Assembly: GCF_041381155.1 (NCBI RefSeq)
Contig: NC_091137.1
Span: forward strand, 17,789,765 to 17,853,764
Reading direction: 5' to 3'
DNA: 64,000 nucleotides
Origin: Argopecten irradians
Taxonomy: Eukaryota > Mollusca > Bivalvia > Pectinida > Pectinidae
The notes under the pieces: model-generated
Database searches by the model: none
The model's input: the letters and a program-made list of their open reading frames with translations, nothing else
What the model was told of the DNA's origin: nothing
Shown: piece after piece, positions 1-13,490 of the stretch
Layout: every line of letters starts with the position of its first letter
How positions within the stretch are numbered: position 1 is the first letter of the stretch
Made by a program: the position numbers and the translations under genes

Positions 1-2789
1 TCATACAGCCTGTAATGAAAATAAGCAAAGCAAATGATTGCTCATTTAGGCTCATCTTGATCAAAGACTGGACAAGTTTAAAGATGAAACAGCTAATATT
101 AAAAAAATATTATAAACCACTGACAATTCTGTTCTCTTTGAAAAGCATTAAAGATTCTTTAATCTATTACAAGCTTTCTATTCAAACTGATTTATATTAG
201 ATTAGATTTCACTATACAGTATTCCTATATCTTATAGCAGATGTTGTCAACTCTGTGGAGCACTAGATGTGTTTTTATTCTCAGTTTTAATAACAGAAGA
301 GTTAATAATAGGATTCCATTTGGTTAATGAATCTAGTTACACAAAATTGAATAGCTAGCACATCCATGACATCACCCAAGATTAGCTCAGCCTACACTAG
401 TGATAACATGAAACAAACACATGGAATAGTGATGTCACTCCCCTGAGGACAAATACACAGATATAAATGATCATGTGATCAAATCAGGTCTTTTTTTAAA
501 CATCATAAACACAGTGTATCTGTACAGTGGAAAATAATTCTGTATGTATATGACCTGAACGTCAGTTACGGCAACACCACAAAGTGGCTGAGTGGTCATT
601 TCACCTGAACACAAAAATAAACTCCAATATATAGGCACCGACTAAATCATCTAAGGCAGAAATTTCTGTAATTAAACATTGTAGCCAACCAGATTTCTAC
701 AAGATGAACAGCTGTGTTTTATGAGAACATTGAACGCCATATGTTTCAAGTGTTGTATTTACATAACTCTGAATTTTTCCTCTTTATTTGATCAATCGCT
801 CATTTACGCAAGGTACAATTTTTTCTTGTCTGATTGTCTTGATTAGAACAGAAAATCAGATGAACCGACAGAAAAATAGATCATTATCTTACTGTTTATT
901 TTCTCAGTGCATGTTCAAATTTCTTTTTCACTTATTAATTTGTTGAATTTATCTTCACTTTACACTGTATAATGTGATATATGTTGTATTTGTGGGTACT
1001 TTCTTTCATTGTTATCAAGATTTAAGTTTTTCTGATTTTGTTTTAGAGAAATTTTAATGGTTAGCCAATGAAAGAGTGATCATCAGTATTGTTAACTGCC
1101 TAATTTAATGTATTCTTATAAACAACGAATGCTTCTGCGCAAAGATCAATTCACTTTATACTGTAATAGTAACAAAACAAACTCATTGTACTGATGAGAA
1201 ACCTTCAGGAATGATTCCCTATTTTTTTCTTCAACAAAAATGCACATAAATTGCACCCTAGGGGTAATCGACTTTGTAACACTAGGTAATTATTATAAGT
1301 TGTAATAATGAAGGGTACAGTACAATACCACACATGGGTGTTACGCCTCACCAACAGATACGTACCTATCGGTAAATAAAGTCAGTATCGTGTTACAGGT
1401 GAGTCTACCTGGTCTTAACGAGGACAAAGAAAACATTTTATTGAGGAAAAATTAGATCCAGACAAGCCATGTCGCTACTTCAGTCAATACATCTAACCAA
1501 CCAACACACAAGATGGTGGACAACAGCTACGACCACTCAGCTCTGTATCGGAGCTTTTAAATCAAACATCAAACATCTCCGAAGCCGGTCTTCTAAATAT
1601 CCTGTATTTTATAATTTGTTATTAACAGTTAAGATAACCACACATAGTCCTAAAATCATATAAGCAGAAAAGTCTTATGAAATAATTGTTTCTTTTTCTC
1701 GTTGTAACGTAATCCTGATTTGTGATGGGGATATCCTAAATGCTAGCCTGTTCCCCTTAAAGGTGTTGTCTCAATCCATTGTTTCTTCCTTTCAGAATGG
1801 TGCGATTGTGTAACACAATGACCCGCTATGATTTGTTACTATTAGACCAGTTTTAATCTTCATACCAAATAAGGAAATGTTTATCTATAAAATGTGACGC
1901 CACAATTATTGCGAGAAAAACTCTCAGGATTTCAATACCAGTTTTGCACAGGGTGCATGGTTTATGGAAAATGTAAAGATCACAAGATCATATATCTTAT
2001 CCTTTCAGCATTTATCTGAGAAGTAACAAAATCCAATTTTTAAAGAGACAAAGGATATTATAAAAACTGGCTTTTATATGACAACCATCGTCATGGTTAC
2101 CAAGACTATAAGTTAAGTAAGCATAAACAATTCAATGGAAACTTTGAATCAATAGCAGTGTTCAGTAAATTTTATAAATTTTCTGTAGTAAGTTACATTC
2201 AAGACCTCCTGTAAAAGGCCATATTCTAGTTAATGTTTCTAAAGAGTAAATTTGACCCAAACTCAGCCTATATTCAATCTTCAATTTAATCTGAAATCTG
2301 TTTCAATTTTTCGTCAGTTTAATACATTTGCTGAATTTGTTGCCTAAATGTATCATTCATTTTGTATCAATCAAAAGTCACCTTACTTGTTTTTCTGTCC
2401 CAAAACAACCATGAACTAATTCTTTTACTATATCCAAAACTGCCTTGATTTCAATACAGTTGATCCTGCGTCATTTGAACTCTAAACTGATATATACAGA
2501 AATATTGCTTATAATTTGAAATCAGACATAACCTTTGTCAATGCTTTCATTGTTCTTTCTCTTTTATAAAAAGAAAATAGCCCCATTAGCAGCATTTTTT
2601 AATTCCCCAAGGACGTAATTCAATATAACTAAATTTTACTGTAATTTCTTGTACTTTTCTCAACATAAAGAAATTCCATGCTTCCATTGGTCATACCACC
2701 ACTTTCCCACTACTTCTGGGTAATGGTATCCCCTCCCCAGTTATGTCTCCCACCAACAGAATATCAAAGATCCCTTCAGACTTGTTAAT
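1..2789. other. Non-coding AT-rich stretch, possibly 3' flank of a minus-strand gene
   Basis: I see no conserved coding sequence, RNA gene or recognisable mobile element here. Short open frames near 15 and 1469 have no protein-like composition or splice support. If the exon called at 2790-2957 is real, the right part of this stretch is its 3' UTR and downstream flank on the minus strand. Confidence 0.5.
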
Positions 2790-2957
2790 TTAAATGTTGA
2801 CCAGTTCCTGCACACCTCCATGAATCATCGATGAGACAGATTCCTCAGCACCATTTCCAGTCACATCCCCAGCTCTCACATGTAACATGGAAACTACCTG
2901 GTTGGACATCCCATTGGAATCTATCCTTAAGTATCCCATGGACATTGCATTCCTAAA
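2790..2957 (-). CDS. Candidate terminal coding exon of an unidentified minus-strand gene
   Basis: On the minus strand an open frame of about 55 codons runs into a TAA at 2792-2790. The translation has ordinary protein composition: it begins GYFRNAMSMGYLRIDSNG, continues through MLHVRAGDVTGNGAEES and ends IHGGVQELVNI. A possible acceptor (GATCTAG) lies just upstream, so the exon would begin in phase 1 at about 2957; the frame stays open as far as 2972. I do not recognise the family. No partner exons could be found between 3 and 9.4 kb. The reading rests on composition and the acceptor only, and it could also be an old gene fragment. Confidence 0.4.
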   Translation of the reverse strand, partial: FRNAMSMGYLRIDSNGMSNQVVSMLHVRAGDVTGNGAEESVSSMIHGGVQELVNI

Positions 2958-2979
2958 GTATCCTAGATCAATTTGTTTA

Positions 2980-2980
<1 letters not shown>

Positions 2981-3027
<47 letters not shown>
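2981..3027. repeat. Poly-G homopolymer (47 bases)
   Basis: An uninterrupted run of 47 G on the + strand, poly-C on the minus strand. It lies immediately upstream, in the minus-strand sense, of the candidate acceptor at about 2958, so it would sit where a polypyrimidine tract belongs. Such a run can form G-quadruplexes, and its true length is hard to sequence. Confidence 0.95.
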
Positions 3028-3028
<1 letters not shown>

Positions 3029-4100
3029 ATATATGATCCTGAGATGTCTGGAACGTCCTTCAAATGTTTTTAGCTAAATGCTAATAGTCATTGGTAATAC
3101 GTTTAGAGCTAAAATGGTGAATTAAATTCTTTATTTCAGTGAGAGAACTATCCATTCCATAAAATAAGGCACTTAGCAAGAATATAACCAATCAGTTGTT
3201 AAAGGAATACAAGTCTCTATTTGCCACCTACATTGATGGATTATCTCCCCTTAGTCCCCAAACCTTTATCATGTTGGACCTGTGTGTTCCTTTTACACTT
3301 TAATTGGTCAGCAGGGATATCTCAGTTGTTAGAGAGGTTAGGTTTTGCAGCTGGACATTAAGATTTCCAGTCCAATATAGCAGGTCTCCCTGTTCAATTA
3401 TCTATGGATCAGCAACTCTATACAGATGGATGGAGGGACTCAACAGTCCTTTTCTACACTTGCAGATTAATTATTACCATATTCGACTTAGTAAGTGCCC
3501 TGGGCACTTACACAATTGAAAAAATAAGGGGGCACTTAATAGATCTAACCAAATTTGGGTTAGTCTTTCATAAAATTATTGAACAAGGTAAGCCATAAAT
3601 CAAATTGCAAAATGACATGAAATAAAAAAAAAACAAAACCAAGGTTTTCATATTTTCATTCTGCATTTAAATCAAGGCCTGTGAAAAAGGTGGGCTTATT
3701 GGGTTGGATACGGTATAAATAATCAAGATTATTAGGAAATCATAAACAATGTCCTAGAACAATACATTTGCCACTCATTTAAGCTGAAAAAAAATATAGA
3801 CAAGGAGTTTCTAATAACTTTCACACTAACCTTTACAGACAAAATTATTAATGCTTTTTTATGTTTCTTGAAAAATTGTTTATAACTTTACAGTAATCAT
3901 TTTCTGTTAATACAAGGTGTACTTTATCTGACATCCTCTCGTGTAGTTACATAATATGGTCGCTTTGATCTTACTAACGATATTTATTCTAACAGATGTT
4001 ACATTCACTATGCCAAATCAATCTACACATGAATATAAATTCATAACTGATATACGACTATCTCCAAGGCAGTCCACATTATTTCCCAGCAAAAAAAGCT
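3028..4100. other. Non-coding stretch with a possible SINE head
   Basis: No coding signal is seen. Around 3313-3345 the sequence resembles a degenerate tRNA A box (ATCTCAGTTGTTAGAG), which may mark an old tRNA-derived SINE. No matching B box is clear. Confidence 0.35.
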
Positions 4101-4107
4101 CTTCAAT

Positions 4108-4830
4108 AAACAGGTAAACTGTTAGCTAGGTTAACTATTACCCGGGTTAACTGTTAACCAGGTAACAGAACTCCTGATACTGACAAATAAACTGTTACCA
4201 AGGTGACATAACTCCTGATGCTGACAAATAAACTGTTACTTAGGTTAACTGTTACCCTGGTGACAGTGTTCCTGATGCTGAAAAATAAACTGTTGTCCAG
4301 GTGAGGTGGTAATGCTTCTGATGCTGACAAATAAACTGTTACCCATCTGAACTGTGAACTGTTATCCAGGTGACAGAACTCCTGATGCTGACAAAGAAAC
4401 TGTTACCCAGGTAACAGAACTCCTGATACTGACAAATAAACTGTTACCCAGATGACATAACTCCTGATGCTGACAAAGAAACTGTTACCTAGGTTAACTG
4501 TTACCCTGGTGACAGAGCTACTGATGCTGACAAATAAACTGTTACATAGGTGAGGTAATAATGCTTCTGATGCTGACAAATAAACTGTTACCCATCTGAA
4601 CTGTGAACTGTTACCCAGGTGACAGAACTCCTGATGCTGACAAATAAACTGTTACCCAGATGACCTGTGAACTGTTACCTAGGTGACAGAACTTCTGATG
4701 CTAACAAATAAACTGTTATCCGGGTCAACTTTTACCCAGGTGACAAGTCCTGATGCTGACAAATAAACTGTTACCCAGCTGTAGGTAAACTGTTACCCAG
4801 GTTAGTGGTTTCAGTATTCCTGATATTGAC
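4108..4830. repeat. Minisatellite, about 42-bp units with longer composite units
   Basis: Repeated blocks combine CTGATGCTGACAAATAAACT with GTTACCCAGGTGACAGAACT, and some units carry an extra GTTAACTGTTACC segment. There are roughly a dozen imperfect copies. No coding sequence lies within or beside it. Confidence 0.85.
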
Positions 4831-5930
4831 AATCAGTTGTTATGGACCAAACATTGTTAACACTGTAAGAAGAACAGTATAAACAATTTTATTAACACTG
4901 TCTAAAGAACATTGTTAACAATATCACCATCACTATCTGATCACTAATGAGGGATGTCAGGCAGTTCTACACTACTGGAAACACTTCCAAATATATTCAA
5001 AATATGTCAGTTTTTGGAGTGTTTGATACAAAAAAGCAGCTTATTTGAAAACTATCAAGAGTATATAAGACTATACAAGACCTGAAGTATTTTGATATTT
5101 CAGACCAATCCAAAATTCAGAATACACATACATTCAAGTATGCATACAGTATAACCTAATTGATAAGGTTTACCATATATGGTCCCCCTGACTTAAAACA
5201 TTTAATGAAGTTTTACGTTTCTTCCACTACATTTAGTGTTTATTAGTTTGAATATGGTAAACATTATAAATTGCATATTTGTATGATCTATAAGGAAGTC
5301 AAGAAAACTTAAGTATTTCATACGGAAGTACTGACACTTATTATAGATTTAAACCCTGCTTTGTGGCATTAACTATTATAAACAACATGACATTTCAGAC
5401 AATCATCATTGTGTTAAAAGTCATGGAGAATAAATTTAATGTGTGATAATGATAAACAAATACAAGGATCAAAGCTGCTCACTGGAAAACAGAAATAGGT
5501 TTGATGACAGAAAGTTATTACGAGAAACAGAAAATACATTTAATGACAGAAAGTTATTGCTGAAAAACAGAAATTATGTTTGATAACAGAAAGTGATCTT
5601 TTGAATTACAAATCATCTCAAATGAGCTATAAAACACAAATGCTCTTCAAGAACTAATAAACAAAAGCAATCACCTCTGGAGACCTGTATAAAGAGTGTA
5701 GAAATGACATTTGACAAGATGTGAAATAAATGAAATTCATTTCTGTAATGAGACCTGGTTGTTGATTGCTATGTATGGTCTCTGTGCAGGTGTTGTGATG
5801 TGACTAGAGGTGTAATTATACCTTTCTAACATGTATCACTCTCAACACCATGACAGTTCTCTCTGTAAATCAATAAAGCAGTCAGAGACAAGATGAGGGA
5901 ATTAGCCACTAACAATATGTCTAGAAATAA
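4831..5930. other. Non-coding stretch
   Basis: AT-rich sequence with a short local repeat of GACAGAAAGTTATT-type motifs at about 5500-5600. No gene or mobile element is recognised. Confidence 0.4.
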
Positions 5931-5939
5931 ACCTCAGCA

Positions 5940-6380
5940 AGTTTAATCCCCTTCTCACTCGGGTCAACACAGGGGCCAGGCAAACTTATCATAAAACATA
6001 CGACCAGATTCTCACTAGATATAGAGTTAATATAGGGTCACTCAGGTCAACACAGGGGCCAGGCAAAATTATCATAAAACAAACGGCCAAGATTCTCATT
6101 CAGGTCAACACTGGGGCCAGGCAAAATTATCATAAATTCTCACTCAGGTCAACACTGGGGCCAGGCAAAATTATCGTAAAACAAACGACCAAGATTCTCA
6201 CTGGCTACAGAGTTAATATAGGGTTAATTCTATTGAAAAACACCACACAGGGGCCAGATAAAATTACCATTAAACATACAGCAAAGATTCTCTCACAATA
6301 CAGAGCTTTTATGGGGAAAATTCACTTGAGACATCCTACACATTACACAGGGACCAGAGAAAATTTTCATTAAAGGTACA
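5940..6380. repeat. Degenerate tandem repeat (GGTCAACAC-GGGGCCAGG type)
   Basis: Imperfect copies of GATTCTCACTCAGGTCAACA followed by GGGGCCAGGCAAAATTATCA recur with irregular spacing. Decayed copies appear again near 6650-6720. No coding capacity. Confidence 0.7.
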
Positions 6381-6384
6381 TTTT

Positions 6385-6615
6385 GTTTGTTTGTTCAGTT
6401 AAATGTCCTATTAACAGCCAATGTCATGTAAGGATGTGCCAGGTTTGATGGTGGGGGAATACTGGCTTACCTGGAGAAAAACCACTGACCATGCATGCAG
6501 CGGTCAGGACCTGGCAACTGCCCCATTTTTTTTAATTTGTGATTCATACTCGTGACCCAAAGGTAGAGGGCTTGTGGTAATATGTCGAGACATCTTAACT
6601 ATCGGCTATAGTGGA
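6385..6615 (-). mobile_element. Degenerate tRNA-derived SINE, minus orientation
   Basis: The + strand begins TTTGTTTGTTCAGTTAAATG and runs through GGATGTGCCAGGTTTGATGG and ACCTGGAGAAAAACCACTGA. It ends with the reverse complement of a tRNA-like head: CGTGACCCAAAGGTAGAGGG, then a decayed A box near 6590-6610. The order (tRNA-like head, conserved core, tail) fits molluscan SINEs with a shared central domain. Many substitutions show that the copy is old. Confidence 0.65.
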
Positions 6616-7400
6616 TCGTTTAAGTTACAATGAATAGCTAAAATTCTCACTGGATACAGAACTTATCTAGGGAAAAATTCTCTTGAAACACACTACACAG
6701 GGGTCAAAGAAACTAGCATTAAACACGATCCAAGATTTTCATGGAACAGGGAAACCAGAAAAATCAAGACAAAACTTTAAAGTCCAAAAAAACCATCTTA
6801 AGAACTACAGGGCCTATACATTCTGTAGTATATAGTCACTCAACTTTTTCACTCAACTCTGGCCCTAAATGTGACCTTCACTGGACAAATGGACTGAAAA
6901 AGGTCATCAAAAGCACAGAGAAAATTCTCACATGACAGAGAGAAAATTTTCACTTAAAGAGGCAAAAAACAGGGGGTATAGGGAACACTCACTGATATCA
7001 ATGTCTACAAAAACCCTCCCTCAACCAAAGACAAATATTTTGGCTCATCAACTCATAATTGATGATTGCTTGAAGACAACCTACTTATTACCCATAATAT
7101 ACCCTGGTGATCAGATATCATATGCTTTCCTAGGTTTATGTTTTAACATATAAAGATTTCATATTTATATGCTAAAAACAAAACATTTTAAGTATATGAG
7201 TTATCTCCCCTTTCAAATTTAGTAAATTTCATAATTGAGAGTCTTTCAAATATCAATTGATTGATAATACATTAAAATTGAAAATCAGTCCAAACACAAT
7301 TTTCTAAGTATTGATTGGGGGCATGTTCAGAGTAATATTTTTCTCCTTATAACACCCGAAAAGCAAGTACTAATTTGTATATGTATATGTTTATTTAAGC

Positions 7401-7545
7401 ATTGATGTCACTATTTTTAAATTTTATCGGGGTATGAAAAAAAAAAGTTTGCAAACTGTGTGAATCCGCGTAGCGGATTCTCACTAAAGTTTGCGAACAA
7501 TTCTTTTTTCATACCCCGATAAAACTTTGAAATAGTGACATCAAT
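7401..7545. mobile_element. 145-bp near-perfect palindrome (foldback or MITE-like)
   Basis: The left arm at 7401-7469 starts ATTGATGTCACTA and passes through ATCGGGGTATGAAAAA. The right arm at 7473-7545 is its reverse complement and ends TAGTGACATCAAT. The centre is GAATCCGCGTAGCGGATTC, with GTA as the loop. Arms of about 70 bases with only a few mismatches fit a foldback transposable element or a hairpin RNA source. Confidence 0.85.
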
Positions 7546-7548
7546 ACT

Positions 7549-7790
7549 TATAATTAATTTTATTCTCTATTTGATAAAATGAAGTATGTTTAAATGTAAC
7601 ATTAAAGTGGTTTTTGAAGGGATTCTTTTTTCAGAATCAATACGCAACGTTAATGTCTCTATTGTGACGTCGTAATAACATCGATGTTTCGCGCCATTCT
7701 CGGATTTTTTTCATAGTGGTATGCAAAAAAAATATTGGCCAATCAGAAAGCCAGATTTGGTATGAAAACAAAGAAAAATTAATTATATGA
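7549..7790. mobile_element. Possible short TIR element next to the palindrome
   Basis: ATAATTAATTTTATT at about 7549 and AAAAATTAATTATA at about 7776 are inverted relative to each other and enclose about 240 bp with no coding sequence. The element may form one unit with the palindrome just to its left. AT-rich termini make this only moderately convincing. Confidence 0.35.
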
Positions 7791-10700
7791 GTATATATTT
7801 AAAGATGACAAACTTAACACTTTAAATCAAGATCAAACCAAGGTCCATGACATTCAACATATGACACATACAAGTCACACCATGTAATTATCATTCGTAT
7901 TCATCATTTCAACTGAAAAACTTTCTATAATGATTTCAAAATAAAAGTAAACCTTATGTTGCTTATAATATTGTACATGCGAGTAATTCGGACTTTTGCT
8001 CAAGGGCAATCTTGTGCTTTAGAATGAATACGGTATTACCTCCATACTGGGGTCACTGAGTGCACTTTGTACTATGTATGTACAGTACATATTACTGTTT
8101 TAATGTTATACCGGTTTAGTACAAACTTCAGGACTTTTTACATAATGTGATGCAAAATTAAGACATGATCTAAATAAAAGTACACATGCCTATTATATAT
8201 ACACACATGATTCTGATCAGCATTCTGATATCATGTAAACAATAAACATGGTCTATTTATAGGATCTGAGGGGTCATACCGTATTTGTTATAAAATAAAC
8301 ACAATGAAACAAATGTACAGCTCCTGTTGAAAACATGTGCAGGTGATATAATATGCTTTATAATAAGTCTATCAACACTTTTCATTCCTGCTTTAAACTC
8401 AAACATATTATTGAAAATTTTTGGATGATTTGAGTTCAACGACTTTTTTCTCTACATAATACAAAGTACATGCTGTAACACAGAAGTACTATAGACACAG
8501 AGATATATAGCTTTCGTATTCTCAGTTCTTGCAAAAAATAGCACCATATAGCAATCTATACTATCCATATAAGCAAATTAACTTAACCTATATATATATA
8601 TATATATTTTTTTTTTACATATATAAGATTAAAATAGCATGGAAAAGTTACATTTTTATTCTTAAAAACATCACACAAGTAGAAACTTTGGGAAACATAA
8701 ACAGTTTTTTTGCACGGTACAGGTAAATTTTATTAAATATCTTGAAACCATAAAAAAAATATCAAAAAAAATCTTTGGCATTTAGATTAAAGTGGTGAGA
8801 AAAATATCCTACTGGAAAGTCAAATATGAAATACAAGGGACATTTTTCTTGAAGAATGAAATGGGGTTTGGATACTTACAATGTACATAAAAGAGAAATC
8901 ACTACATTATATAAGGCTTTTAAGAATTTATTGTATCATATATAAATTAATTAAATAAACAGTAAAAACTAAGTTTATGTAGCCTCAATAATTTGGCCTA
9001 TCAATAAATGAAAACAATGTTTTGCATTAGGAGTAGAACAAGTAGAACTATAAAATCCTGGCTAGCAAAATCTAAATAAATGGAAATACAGGAAAGCTAC
9101 GAGTTGTTTTGTAAACACAGCTCTTGTTTTAATGTATGCATTTGTATAGATCAACTATCCTTACTGCCGAAAGATATATATTACCCTCAGTAAATGTAAT
9201 TAACAATACAGTCGACAGAAATCCACACAAAACCATCCCAGTGTCCAAATATAGTACAAACACAAAATATAAACAATACCCAATTGTGAAAAATATATTC
9301 AGTGTTTACCTGTGTATAAATCCAAGTTGATAATTTGTAGTTAATCTTGAGAAAATTATTATTCCCAAAGTAAAAACATGGCTACCAGTGGCTTGCTGCC
9401 TGTGCTGTAATAAACCGAGAGAGAATCGCAAACCGATACAAGAAATGTATGCATTAATAGGCGATAACCGAGAAAGCATCTCTCAAACATGTATCAATCG
9501 TTCAAGTTAGGTAAAACAATACTAATTTACCTCAATTGTCCAATTTCCGTCGATGTTTTCAAGGTATACGTCGAGAGACCCGGACAAAGAAACTCGCCAC
9601 AAATCTAAGGCATGTGCGGCTAAATATGTCGGGGAGAATGATAATGCTATGTGGGAGCCGAGAGAAATAATCGTCGATATGTATAAACCGACTTCAACGA
9701 GAGGCCGCGACAAAAATTCCCCTCAGATTGCACGCGCTAATTCCCGGTGTAAACAATAGTAAATATCTTCAAATAACGTATGTATGGAAAGGTCCGAGTC
9801 TCCCCTAAACAATGATGACAATATCTGGGCCTTATCTGGTCATTTGGTGGTCATTTAGCCGAATTAACGAACACTGCTACACACGAGGAAAAATCTATAA
9901 AGATTTGATGAACAACATTGTTGTTGTGTGAATTTTTCTGAATGGGCTAACACTGAGAGCACACGCTTATTGGTCATACACCGATATTTTCATGTGTAGG
10001 GGTGTTCAGTGGTCATTCTGGATCAAAATCTGCACTTTATCGTGAAAAATTAAAGAAATTTACCACATTGGTCTTCGCGTCTTCTTTTCCAAAGAAAATG
10101 GAAGGATAGAGTCGGTTTTAGGGCCGAGCGCATGTGGTGCGAGTCGAAATCGTGACGTCACAGCGATATTGCAAACAATGCTTGTACACGGAAACAGATA
10201 CTTAGAACATCATATTAATACAATTTCTTCGTTTTGTGTACATTCTAAATAAACTTGGGGTCATTTTGTATGTTTGGGTACATGATGATGGCAATATTTG
10301 TGCTGCATTTGCCTGCGAAATGAGACAGAATAATGAGGTTGTATAATGTCAACAACACCGTGTAATTATAACAGTAAGATGTTGTACATACATGTATATT
10401 CTTTTCTTCTTAACATGTACATGTATGTCAGCAGATTTGTATATTAGTTTGTTCATTAATATAAAAAATGTCGTCTAAATAAAATTTGGCAAGCATATAT
10501 GAACACGATATACGAGTGTGAAAGTGATTATATCCCACTGTTTTGATATATAGATAAGATGTATAAAATTATAAGTCAAAAAGTTATTTTGAAATTTTAA
10601 AAGAATTAATTTGTTGATTAAAGGCTAGAAATCATATTAGACATCAAAACCATTTTACCATTGTTGGTAGATATATTTATTTCCCAATGAAAGTACAGAG

Positions 10701-13440
10701 AAAGTTCGTCTTTTGTAACAATGTATTTTTTATGTAAAAAAAGGGTCCAAGCGCAGACGACGTTTATCGTCAGTGTCAAAAATCCCATAGCGTTTCATTC
10801 AATCATGGATATTTTTCTTTGTTCACTATATAAATGGCGGAGAGAGACCACTGTCGATCTGTTAGCTAGATAGCAGAGTTTGAAATAGATTTCGCTTCGA
10901 CAGAGCTAAGCAGCTGCTTTAGAGAGGAATCGACAGCATGTGTGTACGGAGTACATTACACAAGTCCCTATCGTAATATAGGCCGACACATAGCATTAGG
11001 ACGCGCGCCGTGCCTTTGTAGTTAGACAGGCCAGGTCTATCATAAAATACATAGGTATAGTTATTGAAAGCAAAAGCAGCACGGGAAAATCCGCATAATT
11101 AAACTTTGAGCATTTCTAGGTAATATAATTAGAGGTTTAGAAATTAAAAAAAGTGTCATTAAAAGCCAATAAAAAGTTAACGGTATTTATAAAAAGATTT
11201 TTAGTTATTACAATCATTTACGTACACTTTATCACACATTGTGTGTAGTTATTATCTAAATCTCTCTCAAAAAAAACAAACATATATAAATGGATGGAGA
11301 AAAAGAAGAAAAAAAGAAGGATAAAGTAATACCGTCATAATCTTTATGATGGACCTTCCCAAACGTCTCCATCTCCACTGTCCGTACCATATGTTCTATC
11401 TATAAAGTTGTTGCTGGTTTTGTTTTGGGTGGGTTTTTTTCATTTGGAGGAAAGAAAGTGAGTAAGTGTACACTTATAAATGATACATATTGCTTCTGTT
11501 TCAGAGGTTTAGACAGCAACTATTTATTCAATGCAATTTTACAGTTGAAAATTCATTTTAATTGACACTGGTGAAGTTATTTCTGCCTTTCAAAGCATTT
11601 ATACACATACATAGCAATCTTAAATGTGGACTTTTTGGGTTCCTCGTGAATTCTCACGTTTACTTATTTTTGTGTAGTCCGTTTTGACACATTCCGATTC
11701 TCGTATGTAAATAAAAATGCACTTGAAATACTTTGCACATCACCGAAAATAAATCATTTGTGACGTCCTGTTTAAAAAAAAAATACGTTACGTCATGAAC
11801 TGCAGGTAACAAAATAAATATGAAATATCCATATAAGGGTATCTTTTAATTAATTATAATTATACGCATTGAGACTCGTGAAAAATTAACAGAATGAAAA
11901 TCTGACATAGCACGGCGGTTAAAGGGAGACAAACGCTCATATTTTTTTTCAATTAGAAGATACCTTACCATACCACCCACTGGTTGCAGATATCAGGCTA
12001 TAAGAAGAATTTTAATTTTATATCTTTCTGATTATAGTTATAATTATACAATGATTTTGAAAACGAAAGAATAAGACAATCGCATTCTTTGAAAATTAAT
12101 GTTAATTCTATATTGAATATTGGTTATATAGAAAGTCTCTGTATATTTTTTAAAAACATAGTGTTTACGAATGATGTATAAATCATGCCATACTCAATAT
12201 ATTGTAGTATTTTACAGTTTAACTACGGTTAGCATGATTCATGTCGGTTTAATCATGACTGAAGTCGTTATACCATTGTCTATGGACATTCCATAATTAA
12301 CACACAATTACATATGATATAGGGCGGAGTCTAATATATCTGGCTGTGAATGACGTGCATGTGTAGGAGTTAAAAGTACACCAAGATCATTATGAACCTG
12401 ATTAACTTGTTATTGACTTAATCCTTTACCTGTATGTGCACACGCGCACACCTATATACGTTATACAAGGGATGTCGTGAGTCTAATATGCCATTCTGTA
12501 TTCAAATATATCAGAAAACCGAGTAGCAATATTAAACATGTCCTCTGTCTGCCCTGCAACTTCCTTTAAATGATTATTAGAAAACTGATGCAGCGAAGAC
12601 AAGAGAGTGCTGTTCAAAACAGTGTATGCTTTAATAGGAAAAAATGACAACTGACCTTGATCAGATAACACTGAAACTCACATGCGTTCTTTGTATTTTT
12701 GATTCTATATAATCAGTTTTTATTTTGTTGTTTTCTTTCTTCTTTTTTAAATAATATTACCAGTGATCCTGACCTAGTTAAAGATCCTAAAGCTCATAAT
12801 TGTCTAAGAAAATATGAAGAAATCATATACTGTACGCTGCCAAACTTCAGGCGGACGGACAAATGATAGTTGAAATTATAATCCTCGCCTTTTTCACCAT
12901 TAGGGCACTGAAATAATTAAACTTAAGAGTTTATTGTCAGCATTTTAACTTCACCGCAATTTTCATGTGAATCTATTTGGTTTTATGTCTAATGCATTAA
13001 TTATTATCACAGTTTCGCAAACTCTACTGTTATGTAAATTGTAATGCGATTGAATTAATTATCATATTTTATCCTTCCTGGCTCTACTTCAAGGAGACCC
13101 TATACCACAATATTTGTTCAGACTTCAGAAATTGTTTGACCAAGATCTATAAACTGACAATCCACCAACATGATTTAAACGGTTCACGTGAGACAAAAGG
13201 TCAAGGTATAACATTTCATTTCATTTCATAAAGAGAAACATAATTGGTACTGATATTATGAAGTAGTGTTCATGTAATTACCTGCATCATGAGAACATAT
13301 TTTTTCTGTATGATTAATTTGACGCCTTGTTTTCGTGCCAATAACGTTATATGTTGTCCACCTATCAGGAAGATATCTTGACGCTAGTTCAGTATACATA
13401 CTATTACATCATCTAGATCTCTTGTGTTATGTATCGTCGC
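7791..13440. other. Non-coding stretch with a promoter-like segment near 9.5-10.2 kb
   Basis: Mostly AT-rich sequence without recognisable genes; an AT microsatellite lies at about 8591-8606. Base composition rises at 9.5-10.2 kb, where a CRE-type TGACGTCA occurs at 10153-10160. A TATA-like TATATAAATGGCGG follows at about 10827. These could belong to an unseen first exon on either strand, but no coding exon is supported here. Confidence 0.4.
10153..10160. promoter_or_regulatory. CRE-like palindrome TGACGTCA
   Basis: A perfect 8-bp CREB/ATF consensus in a relatively GC-rich island with several CpGs. No transcript is assigned to it, so its function is inferred from the motif and composition only. 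Confidence 0.35.
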
Positions 13441-13490
13441 ATCAAATAACATAATGGTATGCGATTCTTGTGTGAGCGATAACTTTCATA

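Noticed and set aside
4108..6700. CRISPR-like array from regularly repeated units
   Set aside because: Units are imperfect and contiguous without unique spacers; this is a eukaryotic minisatellite.
9535..9713. Minus-strand open segment ending at a GAG|GTAAAT donor as a first exon
   Set aside because: No ATG in frame and a stop immediately upstream. Its phase does not join the exon at 2790, and no domain is recognised.
11290..11325. ATG followed by a Lys/Glu-rich stretch as the HELLS first exon
   Set aside because: Only twelve codons before GTAATA, ending in phase 0, while the next known exon needs phase 1. Such purine-rich runs arise by chance.
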